A DNA stretch of 64,000 nt, from positions 310,001 through 374,000 of the forward strand of contig JBAIAA010000781.1 in NCBI GenBank assembly GCA_037893245.1. Reading direction: 5' to 3'. The notes beneath the pieces are model-generated. The model ran no database searches. It saw only the letters and a program-made list of their open reading frames with translations, and was not told where the DNA came from. The stretch is from Crossaster papposus. Taxonomy: Eukaryota; Echinodermata; Asteroidea; Velatida; Solasteridae. Below are positions 44,500 to 64,000 of the stretch, piece by piece (within the stretch, counting starts at the first letter, position 1; the number at the start of each line of letters is the position of its first letter). The position numbers and the translations under genes are program-made.

Positions 44500-45470
44500 C
44501 TGCCCACCATTTTTGCATAATTATAATATTTTGACCTAATCTGCATACAAATGCAAGGCTAACCTCTTATCAATTAATTCAAGGGACATTTGAGACATTT
44601 TTGCATAATTATCATATTTTTTGCATAATTATCATATTTTGACCTAATTTGCATACAAATGCAAGGCTAACCCCTTATTAATTTATTTAAGGAACATTTG
44701 AGACATTTTTTCATAATTATCATATTTTGACGTAATTTGCATACAAATGCAAGGCTAACCTCTTATCAGTTAATTAAAAGGACATTTGAGACATTTTTGC
44801 ATAATTATCATATTTGTTGCATAATTATCATATTTTGACCTAATTTGCATACAAATGCAAGGCTAACCCCTTATCAATTAATTAAAAGGACATTTGAGAC
44901 ATTTTTGCATAATTATCATATTTTTTGCATAATTATCATATTTTGACCTAATTTGCATACAAATGCAATGCTAACCCCTTATCAATTAATTTAAGGGACA
45001 TTTGAGACATTTTTCATAATTATTATATTTTGACGTAATTTGCATACAAATATGCAAGGCTAACCTCTTATCAATTACTTTAAGGGACATTTGAGACGTT
45101 TTTGCATAATTATCATATTTTGACCTAATTTGCATACAAATGCAAGGCTAACCTCTTATCAATTAATTAAAAGGACATTTGAGACATTTTTGCATAATTA
45201 TCATATTTTTTGCATAATTATCATATTTTGACCTAATTTGCATACAAATGCAATGCTAACCCCTTATCAATTAATTTAAGGGAGATTTGAGACATTTTTC
45301 CATAATTATCATATTTTGACCTAATTTGCATACAAATGCAAGTCTAACCTCATCAATTAAATAAAGGGACATTTGAGACATTTTTGCATAATTATCATAT
45401 TTTTTGCATAATTATCATATTTTGACATAATTTGCATACAAATTCAAGGTTTGAGACATTTTTTGACAAA
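44500..45470 (+). repeat. AT-rich tandem repeats in the foldback centre
   Basis: About ten units of 85-125 bp. Each has TTGCATAATTATCATATTTT (one or two times), then AATTTGCATACAAATGCAA, a near-palindrome containing octamer ATTTGCAT, then GGCTAACC and AAGGACATTTGAGACA. Not inverted; it forms the loop between the two arms. Confidence 0.9.
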
Positions 45471-46074
45471 ATCATTTACAAACTTTTTGTTTTCGCAGAC
45501 ATGTATTTGTAAGGCTAACCCTAATGTTGCCCTAATTTATTAATTATGCAAGGTTAACCCCTTATAAATGTTTAATTTGTGAAAAAGTGAAATTGTATAG
45601 GAAAGGCAAAGTTATTAATTACAATTTTGAATTTAAATATAAGAAGAAATGTTGGCAAACTTTAAGAAAAATGTTAACCATCCCTTACAGTTATTAATAT
45701 TTGAGAAAAATGTCAACTTGGCCAATTTTAATATAAACAATTTATGATTTTGCTTTGAATGATTTGAAAAACCGCCCCAAAGTGACTGACTGTACAGGTT
45801 CAAGGCACGTTGGTCACTCGGGATCAGGGTTCAGGGCTTAGGGCGCCGCCTTGTTTCCTCCCTTTTATGGTTTCTTGGCCTTCGTGTTACATGAATGGAC
45901 AGGGAAGGAAGCGGTTGGGCCGGGAGAACCGAGAGCACAGAAGAGTCCTCAGGAGCCGCTGGGCAATTTACGTCTCAGTGGAGTTGAGTTCATTGTAATT
46001 CCGGCCGCTGATTGCTCGGTCCCGACGGGAGTACAAATTGAAGGTTGATATATTTAAAATTCACAAATCTAATC

Positions 46075-47345
46075 CGGAAGTGAAGGTGGCCTAGCGGTAA
46101 CGTACGGGACTTTCGATCGCAACCTTCCGGGTTCAAATCCTGAAACGGTTTCGGTAAGACTTTTTTTCCGTTAAAATTACTAAGTACAAATCGAAGGTTT
46201 ATATATTTAAAATTCGAAAATTGAATCTGGAAGTGACGGTGGCCTAGCGGTAACGTACTGGACTTTCGATCGCAACCTTCCGGGTTCAAATCCTGAAACG
46301 GTTTCGGTAAGATTTTTTCGTTGAAATGACCAAGTACAAATCGAAGGTTTATATATTTAAAATTCGAAAATCGAATCCGGAAGTGACGGTGGCCTAGCGG
46401 TAACGTACGGGACCTTCGATCGCAACCTTCCGGGTTCGAATCCTGAAACGGTTGCGGTAAGATTTTTTTCGTTAAAATGACTAAGTACAAATCGAAGGTT
46501 TATATATTCAAAATTCGAAAATCAAATCCGGAAGTGACGGTGGCCTAGCGGTAACGTCCGGGACCTTCGATCGCAACCTCCCGGGTTCGAATCCTGAAAC
46601 GGTTGCGGTAAGATTGTTTTCGTTAAAATGACCAAGTACAAATCGAAGGTTTATATATTGAAAATTCGAGAATCCAATCCGGAAGTGGCGGTGGCCTAGC
46701 GGTAACGTACTGGACTTTCGATCGCAACCTTCCGGGTTCGAATCCTGAAACGGTTGCGGTAAGATTGTTTTCGTTAAAATGACTAAGTACAAATCGAAGG
46801 TTTATATATTTAAAAATTTAAAATCAAATCCGGAAGTGACGATGGCCTAGCGGTAACGTACGGGACCTTCGATCGCAACCTTCCGGGTTCGAATCCTGAA
46901 ACGGTTGCGGTAAGATTTGTTTTCGTTAAAATGACTAAGTACAAATCGAAGGTTTATATATTGAAAATTCGAGAATCCAATCCGGAAGTGGCGGTGGCCT
47001 AGCGGTAACGTACTGGACTTTAGATCGCAACCTTCCGGGTTCGAATTCTGAAACGGTTGCGGTAAGATTGTTTTCGTTAAAATGACTAAGTACAAATCGA
47101 AGGTTTATATATTTAAAATTCGAAAATCGAATCCGGAAGTGACGGTGGCCTATCGGGAACGTACGGGACTTTCGATCGCAACCTTCCGGGTTCGAATCCT
47201 GAAACGGTTGCGGTAAGATTGTTTTCGTTAAAATGACTAAGTACAAATCGAAGGTTTATATATTTAAAATTCGAGAATCGAATCTGTAAGTGCCAATGGA
47301 CAAGCGGTAACGTACGGGACTTTCGATGGCAACCTCCCGGGTTCG
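46075..47345 (+). repeat. Type 2 tRNA-like tandem repeats, right arm
   Basis: Nine units at about 150 bp (starts near 46075, 46225, 46375, 46527, 46677, 46829, 46979, 47129, 47281). Same A-box, B-box and downstream T-run as the left arm. Open frames on the minus strand across them are repeat artefacts. Confidence 0.85.
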
Positions 47346-47429
47346 AATCAGGGGGATGGCGTGTATTTTATTTCAATTTCTTTAAGTGATTTAAGTGATT
47401 CTAAGGGTTTTAAGTATAGAGAGTGCTAC

Positions 47430-47610
47430 TATGACGGGGGGACCCAGATAGCGCAAGTGGTAAGGGTGTCGTCTGGAAGGCGGTGGGTACGGGGCTCCAG
47501 CCCGGGTGCGGCACCTGGACTGCGAAACGACTGGCAGCAGGGAAACCTGCGGCGGTCCGAGTTCCGCGGAGGTTCGTGCGGCTATCACTCGAACCGCTAT
47601 CACTCGGATA
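47430..47610 (+). repeat. Type 3 tRNA-like unit, right arm
   Basis: GGACCCAGATAGCGCAAGTG and GGAAGGCGGTGGGTACGGGG mirror 43096-43265, with a few changes. It ends in CTATCACTCGAACCGCTATC, the partner of the left-arm border. Confidence 0.65.
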
Positions 47611-47689
47611 GTTAACTATATAAAATAAAATAAAATAAAATGGAATTTTACTCTTTTTAATTAATAAAAATATAAATTAAAAAGAAGTA

Positions 47690-49075
47690 AAATGCCCACT
47701 GCGGGAATCGAACCCACGACCATTAGGTTGAGCGTCAGAGTGCCTACCACTAGGCCATTCCGCTCTCCATACTAAGATAGCTTCGCCTTGAATTATAAAC
47801 CTTCGGTAGCTAAGTATATAAAGTAAAAACAAGTAAAATGCATTGCAGGAATTGAACCCACGACCATTAGGTTGAGCGTCAGAGTGCCTACCACTAGGCC
47901 ATTCCGCTCTCCATACTAAGATAGCTTCGCCTTGAATTATAAACCTTCGGTAGCTAAGTATATAAAGTAAAAACAAGTAAAATGCATTGCAGGAATTGAA
48001 CCCACGACCATTAGGTTGAGCGTCAGGGTGCCTACCACTAGGCCATTGTGCTCTCCATACTAAGATAGCTTCGCCTTGAATTATAAACCTTCGGTAGCTA
48101 AGTATATAAAGTAAAAACAAGTAAAATGCACTGCAGGAATTGAACCCACGACCAATAGGTTGAGCGTCAGGGTGCCAACCACTAGGCCATTCCGCTCTCC
48201 ATACCAAGATAGCTTCGCCTTGAATTATAAACCTTCGGTAGCTAAGTATATATAAAGTAAATAGAAGTAAAATAACCAGTTGGATCCATGGCCGGAATCG
48301 AACCCACAACCATTATGTTGAGCGTCAGAGTGCCTACCACTAGGCCATTCCGCTCTCCATACTAAGATAGCTTCGCCTTGAATTATAAACCTTCGGTAGC
48401 TAAGTATATATAAAGTAAATAGAAGTAAAATAACCAGTTGGATCCATGGCCGGAATCGAACCCACAACCATTATGTTGAGCGTCAGGGTGCCTACCACTA
48501 GGCCATTGCGCTCTCCATACTCAGATTGCTTTGATTTTAATTAAAAACCTTCGGTAGCTAAGTAATACAAAGTAAATAGAAGTAAAATAACCAGTTGGTT
48601 CCATGGCGGGAATCGAACCCAGAACTATTAGGTTGAGCGTCAGGGTGCCTACCACTAGGCCATTGCGCTCTCCATACTAAGATAGCTTTGATTTTAATTA
48701 AAAACCTTCGGTAGCTAAGTAATATAAAGTGAACAATAAATAAAATGGATGGTTGCGTTCACAGCGGGAAACGAACCCACCACCATCAAATTTAGCGCTA
48801 GGAATTCTACCGCTAAGACATTGCACTCTCTCTGCTTAAACTGTTTGGTATTAAAATATAAAGTAAATTTCGGTTAGGGAGAGGCGAATTAAACATAAAC
48901 AAACGACTAAGTCCACGCACATGCGCCGTTGTATGATTCGGAAACTAAGTATATAATATAAGAAGTGAAATATCCTGCTGGGTCCACGGCGGGAATCGAA
49001 CGCGGCACCTTCAGGGTGAGCGCCAGTGTGCCTACCGACATGCCATCGCACTCGTCCTGCTTAGAGTGTTTGGAA
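47690..49075 (-). repeat. Type 1 tRNA-like tandem repeats, right arm
   Basis: Nine units on the minus strand; B-boxes (seen as GGAATCGAACCC or close) near 47706, 47850, 47993, 48139, 48295, 48453, 48610, 48770 and 48992. Periods are 143-146 bp in the inner half and 157-160 bp in the outer half. The last unit (48975-49075) lies beyond the symmetric part of the palindrome. Confidence 0.85.
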
Positions 49076-50384
49076 TTACATGTAATATAAAAAGATTCGG
49101 TTTCATTTGCATAATTAAACAAAAAGTAAAGTCAGTAATAGCCTGCAGCTAGCGCAGCAGTGCTGACAGATTTTTGACCAAGTTGGCGCGCATGCGCTCT
49201 TCTTGCTTAAAGGTCTCGTCCACATTCGGGACATGACTTGTATTGATAACAAAATGTTAAGATAGCGCGCATGTCAATTTCACTTTTGCGCTCTTGCTAA
49301 CAAATATATTTGCCCATATTTTTGGACAACATTTCATTTTACTCGCAAATTAAAAATTGTATAAGTTATAACCTTGCATTTTTATTAAATTTGCCAAAAA
49401 TTTCATTTTTCTCGATTTAAAAATTATTAGAGGTTAACCTTTCATTTTTTATTGAATTTGGCCAAAATTTCATGTTTCTCAAACATTACAAATTCTAAGG
49501 GGTTGATCTATTTTTTTAAAATAAAAATTGCCCCAAAACTACATTTTTTCCTAAAAATTTTTAAATAATATTAGGCAACATTTTAAATAATATTAGGCAA
49601 CATTTTATTTCAATAAATCATAAAATATGCGTGTTAATTTGTAGTGTAAATATTAGCTAGAGTAACTCCACCCCCCCCCCCCCCTCCTTTGCTAAAAGAT
49701 ATAACCAGACCCCCTTAAATGTAACACTACTGCTCAATCATAAGGTTTAAAATCGAATAACACTAACTTGTAACTTGCAGAACTGTGTGAACTTACGTCT
49801 TGGCACCGCGCGTTTATAGCCTTGTTGGTGATGGAGGAATATCGCCGACTAAGACTCACTGAACTGCATCCTAGAAAACTGGGAATTTGGTTCCTAACTT
49901 ACGTCTCCATATTTTGACAAATCCTGCCGGGATACAACGCTGCCGAGACGACAGCGTTTAACTTACAAAGAAACTTAAAATTCCTAACATTTAGAGCAAG
50001 ACATGAGACGAAAGAAAACCCCAACCTCTCTTTTGTGGAGGTACGGTCATTGTGTTTGCGAAATGTTGCGGTTTCTTAGGAATTCTTTTCAGGTTTTTAA
50101 AGGGGGGGGGGGGGGGGGGGGGTGGGGGGGGGGGGGGGGTTAGGTAACAATAGTCTAGAGCGCATATAGGTATGGGGGACTAAGGGGGGAGTCCCTCGGT
50201 CTCATATCGTGCTGGGTATAATTCATATACGTGCCCACGTAACGGCGCTCAGCCAAGCGAAACGAATCGCGTGTCGCCAGCAGAACTACTTTTGAGTGTC
50301 CTACACAACAGAAACCAATGGAAACGGTAAACTCTTTCATCCAAATAACAACTGTTCATAAAGGTGTCACCCTGAGTGATACAT
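49076..50384. other. AT-rich intergenic DNA
   Basis: No gene supported. Includes a poly-C tract at 49670-49684 and a poly-G tract at 50101-50139. Confidence 0.4.
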
Positions 50385-51070
50385 TAAAATGAAGAGCAAA
50401 TGATGTGCTTTCTATCTGCATGTGAACAAATTTTACCTGAATTCGGGTCCTTGAGAATCATTTCGCAGGATTGGGTCACCAAAACGCTTAGCCTGACGGA
50501 TCGCTTCCACCAATACTCAATTGTTGAAGAATGCGAAGCAAACATAACAAGAGGGCGCTATAAGTCGCCACAAGCGGGCGCTATATACACGCCCGTAAAA
50601 CTGACTTTTGTGATAAAAATACATTAAAATGAAGAGCAAATGATGTGCTTTCTATCTGCATGTGAAAAACGTTTACCTGAATTCGGGTCCTTGAGAATCA
50701 TTTCGCAGGATTCGGTCACCAAAACGCTTAGACGGATCGCTTCCACCAATACTCAATCGTTGAAGAATGCGAAGCAAACATAACAAGAGGGCGCTATAAG
50801 TCGCCACAAGCGGGCGCTATATACACGCCCGTAAAACTGACTTTTGTGATACATTATAAAAATGAAGAGCAAATGATGTGCTTTCTATCTGCATGTGAAA
50901 AACTTATACCTGAATTCGGGTCCTTGAGAATCTTTTCGCAGGATTCGGTCGCTAAATGCTTAGACGAATCGCTTCCACCAATACTCAATCGTTGAAGAAT
51001 GCGAAGCAAACAAGAGGGCGCTATAAGTCGCCACAAGCGGGCGCTATATACACCGCCCGTAAAACTTATT
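50385..51070 (+). repeat. Three tandem copies of a 230-bp unit
   Basis: Copies begin at about 50387, 50627 and 50860 with AAATGAAGAGCAAATGATGT, and contain TCCTTGAGAATCATTTCGCA and AGTCGCCACAAGCGGGCGCT. They differ by small indels. Non-coding. Confidence 0.9.
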
Positions 51071-53585
51071 TTGTGTGTGAAAAATTAATAAGTAAAAGAA
51101 CATTATACATTTACCCATTTCACTTTGCACATTGAGCTAAAACGAGTACGTTGAACTCCACATCAATAACAAATCAATCGTATAAATCCTACATTTTAAC
51201 AGGAATCACAGAAAACAATTGGTAATTTAATTTTCATCTTATATTTATTGTGACCAATAGTTTATTGACGAACAGAACAAAATTATTTTGGTTCGTAAAA
51301 CAAATTTTGGTAGTAATAATAGCACCGCATCAGAGAATTCGGTCGAGTCCAGTTTAACCCGGATACTGATTACCGATAGAAATTTAATTAATATACAAAC
51401 ATTTTGTATTAATTTGTTATAAGTATAAAATATGGATCGGAGTTACATGTATTAAAAGAAGCACACATCATCAACATGTTCAAAAAATGAACGCTTTGGT
51501 TTTCAATTATTCGGCGATAAATGTGACAAAATTACAATGTTTGAATGGTATCGAATAGTTTGAAAAAATCAATACCTTAAAACGACAATTGCATATGAAG
51601 AGTCGATACTGGCACCGTATTATTATGTACATGTACAGTGTTATAGATGCTTTAATGTGGGGTTTTTTCTCTTAAAATTACGGGAAAATATGTTTTTTTC
51701 TTGGCAATTTTTAACGAGACTTTTGTTAGGTACATGAACACAATTATCTCATGCGTCGGAAGTTTTAGGTGACGCCCAAAAATGTACTCGCTAAATTACC
51801 CGAATAACAAAAATGCACTTGCTAAGGAGTTTTTTTGTATTGTCGTCAAACTGTCTTAAACAAAAATTTGAAAAAAAGATTACCTAGGTTAATCGATATT
51901 AACATTCACGTAAGGTTCCTAAAAATATACCAAATGCTTCAAATTAAATCAACACCTGATATATACCAATATATTTAGAAGGAACCATTTTACCTTGGTA
52001 TTAATAAAATGTTAATTTATTAGGAACAAATTTGGAGCAATAAAATTGAGTTGATTTTGTCATGTATACGTAATAAAACTCCTGTATGATGTACGTATTC
52101 ACATTGGTCCTCTATGTACAAAACGGTGAACGAGTTATTAAAATATTAGAAATAGTAACCAAAATTCCACATCCTAAAACTAAAAAAAAGGTGGACATCA
52201 GAGTTACAATTTTTTGGGTGCGTGTCAACATAAATAGTTATTCATAAAACTGCCGTCGGGTGTGTAATCAATCACCCAATAAGCCCCGCCCCGTGATCTT
52301 CTGACCAATCACGACCTGGTGAAATGTCAGACGTCGTGCAACAAAAACCAGGGACCATTGATACGCGTACGGGATACGTAAGAAAAAAGTTAAATCACTA
52401 TTTGTCCTTATAATTTATTCAGTTTTACGTTATACATTTCAACATTTTGATATGAAAAGTAAATTGCCGATAGTGTACAAGATGAAACAACAACGCAAAA
52501 TTGTTATTTTATAGGCGAATTTATCGACCCGCATACGTTTCCCGTACGCGTATCAAATCTAACGTACCCTAATGTCTGATGTGCGTACAGGTACACGCGC
52601 GCGTATGCAAATCAGTGTGTGTAGATGCCAACGTGCGCACAACAAGGGCGGGGCCTAAATGAATCGGTCTGGTAGACTTGTACCAGTCCATCGAGCAAAA
52701 TCTCCATGATCCTCTAAAATAATTAACAACATATTTTAAATTAAATAAATCGAGGGCTCACAATAATTAACCATTGCACACACTTACAAACTCGCAACAA
52801 AAAAACCTAGAAATTACACAAAATCAAGGTTCTCGAACTAAACTGTTATTCATCTGTTTTCTAATCTACTATCAAGTAATTCGGCAAGATCTCTCGTAAT
52901 CTGTCGGAAAAATTAAAGATAAATCTTTACATTTTCCGTTGTTAGTTCGAGGCGAAGTTTATATGGCGATTAACAAAAATCACTGTACAATGAAAAGTAC
53001 TTAATAAAATGTATGTTTAGGCAAAAAGGTAATTTAAAAGTTTCGAATCGGCCGCTGTTTTTTTCCCGGTTTTTTTCTCAGAATAAAAACAAGCAAACTT
53101 ATTTTTAAAATATCTACTTCTCATAATTTGTTTTTTGTTAATTTAAAAACTGGCTGTCCGCAGAATTTGAAAATGTGGCGCGAATGCAAAGGCGTTGTAG
53201 AAGATCTTAAAAGAATAAAAATCCATATGAAACCGCACAGAAGTTAAAAGGCTTAAATTTAAAAAGAAAAGAACCATTATTAACAACAAAATCGTCGCCA
53301 TACAATTATCTCAACAAATATAGCGGTTGAATAAATAATTTATCTTATTTAAAACTGACCAATCACAGGTAGGATATAATACACATTCACATGAAGTTGA
53401 AGTTTTAAATTAAAAAAAACGCGATGTTTCCATTAAAAAAGGAAACATTTGCATGGTTGACAAAAGTTTAAAGAATGAAAATTATCAAGCTTTTTCTAAA
53501 TTTCATTTCTCACTTTAGATTCTGGGGTTCTCTAAGCATACAACAGCCGTCGAAATTAACTTTGGGCAGCCAGAAGATCGAGAGC
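51071..53585. other. AT-rich intergenic DNA, possible GATA 3' flank
   Basis: No gene supported. It contains an inverted repeat at 52355-52545 (TTGATACGCGTACGGGATAC facing GTACGCGTATCAA) next to a short GC-box/CCAAT patch at 52270-52320 (CCCCGCCCC, CCAATCACG). The 3' UTR of the GATA gene could extend into the upper part. Confidence 0.4.
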
Positions 53586-53690
53586 AAGGGCCGTTTTTCA
53601 AACCCCAGCTTCGTCCCCGCTTGGGCTTTGTTCATGCAGTTTGTAAAAGGTGATGGAGACTCATCTGGGGTTTGAGAAAAACGGCCCAAG
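53586..53690. mobile_element. Small inverted-repeat element
   Basis: GGGCCGTTTTTCAAACCCCAG faces CTGGGGTTTGAGAAAAACGGCCC with one mismatch region; about 100 bp in total. The same family is seen at 37748-37855. Confidence 0.75.
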
Positions 53691-54289
53691 ATTTTCAAAG
53701 AGAACTTGAAATTGACTTGAAAACTCTTTACATACAAAACCAAGAAAAACAATTACGGTATAATATCAATATTTACAGCAGAACAGAGATTTTCGTTTCT
53801 TTGGTTTTGTAACTAATACGGTACTCTATCAAAAAAATAGCACATTTTACTAATGCAAACGATGATCACTTCTTTGGTAATAATTCTAGTCCGCCATGTT
53901 GTATACAAAACTGGCATCAACTTTGGTTTGACAGCTGTATGGTATAGCGCCCTCAATCGACTGGGAAGGCACTTTGGAAGTCACGATGATATAAATTAAG
54001 TACTTTATTACATGTACAACACTTCATTTTAATTTCTCTATATTATGAATTTTCTTTAAATAACAAAAAATCTATCTATTTTGTTGTTATGTCTGTTCAG
54101 CTGCCGTTCTCTGTTACAAGAAATCAAAACTGAAACTAGACTTTTTGTTTCCCTTATTTGCATTAAAATCAAACTATTTTTTATCTGTAGAGAATATTGA
54201 GTTCTATCGTCACTTTCAACGATTCATTAAACGAGTAATTATAAGAAATGTATAATTGTCTCAATTGTATGTATTCAAAGTATTTGTTT

Positions 54290-54477
54290 GTAAACCGTCG
54301 GGCAGTTGCAATTTGTATTAATGTTTTGTTTCGCGTTTGCCGACCGGCAAATTTTGGAACAATGACAGGATAACTAGCGCAATCATTTTGCTGGATAGAA
54401 TCATTATTTACTTTCAAATCAGTAAGGTATTTCTTAATAATTCGGTATTACAATTGTTTTGATGTCTGCAAATGGTT
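54290..54477 (+). mobile_element. M3-family MITE fragment below the GATA stop codon
   Basis: Matches the M3 right half (AATGACAGGATAACTAGCGC, AATCATTTTGCTGGAT, CTTTCAAATCAGTAAGGTAT, GTCTGCAAATGG). It ends 50 bp from the GATA stop codon and is therefore likely in the 3' UTR. Confidence 0.65.
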
Positions 54478-54526
54478 AAGGCGACTTGGACATTTTTACA
54501 ACTCGGAAATATTTCTCTACTTGTCG

Positions 54527-63450
<8,924 letters not shown>

Positions 63451-63667
63451 CTAATAAGCAGCCTCGGTGGTCGGAGATGGTGTGATATGGAAATTAGACT
63501 CGCTATTATCGCTATTATTGGTTAAACCTTCTCATGTGACCGGTCTCTCTCCTAATTATCTTGATGCGCAATATATTCTACCAACGAATCCGTATTTTAT
63601 AGAGTCTGAAATTCTGCTACAACGGAACTCCAGCCACACTCCAGATTGGCTATTATGTAATGAACAA

Positions 63668-63914
63668 GGGCCAGTTTCATAGAGCTGCTAAGCACAAAAA
63701 TGTGCTTAGCATGAACATTTGTCCTTGGCTAAAACAAAGTTACAGACCAAATTTTCACGTGATCTTTATTGTTTTCGATTGATAATCAGCTGGTTTTTGG
63801 CTTAGCATGAAAAACCCGTATAGAATTTTGCGTGGTAACCTGTTTTTAATGAGCAAGACTTGTTTGTGCTAAGCAAAATGTTTGTGCTTAGCAGCTCAAT
63901 GAAATTGGCCCCAG
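63668..63914 (+). mobile_element. CAATTTCAT-type MITE (family M2)
   Basis: It starts GGGCCAGTTTCATAGAGCTG and ends CAGCTCAATGAAATTGGCCCC. It lies upstream of the GATA N-finger exon, within an intron that continues past the window. Confidence 0.85.
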
Positions 63915-63985
63915 AGGTCTCTGCAAGTCCATCACAAGTCCTTCAGTCTCAAGTCAAGTCACTAGCTATTCAAAATGACCTGTTA
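63915..63985. mobile_element. Fragment of the ACAAGTCC inverted-repeat family
   Basis: CTGCAAGTCCATCACAAGTC then CTTCAGT and AGTCACTAGCTATTCAAA repeat, in reverse, the right part of 32894-33125. The rest is beyond the window. Confidence 0.5.
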
Positions 63986-64000
63986 CAAAATCATTCCTTC

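Larger units (their letters stand above)
42085..48905. mobile_element. Large foldback structure with tRNA-like modules in both arms
   Basis: The left arm (42085-44460) and the right arm (45795-48905) are inverted copies of each other, in the same module order read outside-in: type 1 tRNA-like tandem repeats, a single type 3 unit, type 2 tandem repeats, then the block with CAAGGCG and CGCCCTAAGCC. Outer edges match (AAATTTACTTTATATT at both) and inner edges match (GTGCCTTGAACCTGTAC faces GTACAGGTTCAAGGCAC). Arms differ in copy number: 6 versus 8-9 for type 1, 5 versus 9 for type 2. No transposase is seen, so if mobile it would be non-autonomous. Related in architecture to foldback elements known in flies and sea urchins; the tRNA-like content is the odd part. 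Confidence 0.8.

Noticed and set aside
45990-48309. Open frames of 166 and 210 codons with repeated peptides
   Set aside because: The peptides repeat with the DNA period of the tRNA-like arrays and have no family.
42150-48880. Cluster of functional tRNA genes
   Set aside because: A- and B-boxes are good but anticodon and acceptor stems do not pair in the units checked; treated as tRNA-like repeats.

Overview
This is a eukaryotic (metazoan) nuclear window: genes are split by GT-AG introns, intergenic DNA is full of short non-autonomous transposons, SINEs and tandem arrays, and the proteins are animal proteins. The gene set (a GATA4/5/6-class factor with two zinc fingers, TRAM1, CCDC43, a FAM167 protein) and the repeat style suggest a deuterostome marine invertebrate, most likely an echinoderm (a sea star would fit). 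That assignment is inference; no search was run.

Layout. 1-8.9 kb: no convincing gene; SINEs, TTAA-flanked MITEs and other small elements. 8,996-9,874 (-): last exon of a Myb/SANT-like (trihelix) gene. 11.76-12.3 kb: a 17-bp GC-rich minisatellite. 12,972-24,210 (+): complete TRAM1 gene in 11 coding exons, its introns carrying MITEs, a mariner remnant with a second transposon inside it, and a 1.1-kb array of about 35-bp units. 24.6-29.2 kb: a long inverted-repeat element and a 140-bp satellite with higher-order structure. 29,738-33,375 (+): complete CCDC43 gene in 5 exons; its last two introns look like minor (U12-type) introns, one of them AT-AC. 36.1-38.46 kb (-): a two-coding-exon FAM167 gene followed by decayed tandem copies of its own 3' coding end, one of which seeded a 21-bp minisatellite. 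42.1-48.9 kb: a large imperfect palindrome (foldback structure) whose arms are built from about 30 tRNA-like modules with A-box, B-box and usually a T-run, around an AT-rich tandem repeat. 54,527-63,398 (-): the 3' part of a GATA4/5/6 gene (both fingers and the C-terminus); its 5' exons lie beyond the window. A 96-nt in-frame exon candidate sits between the exons for the two zinc fingers.

The genes do not form an operon. TRAM1 (translocon partner in the ER), CCDC43 and the Myb/SANT gene look like unrelated neighbours. The FAM167-GATA4/5/6 adjacency recalls the vertebrate FAM167A-BLK-GATA4 neighbourhood and may be ancient synteny. The observations most worth a second look are the tRNA-like foldback structure, the inter-finger GATA exon, the paired U12-type introns of CCDC43, and the minisatellite born from FAM167 coding sequence.
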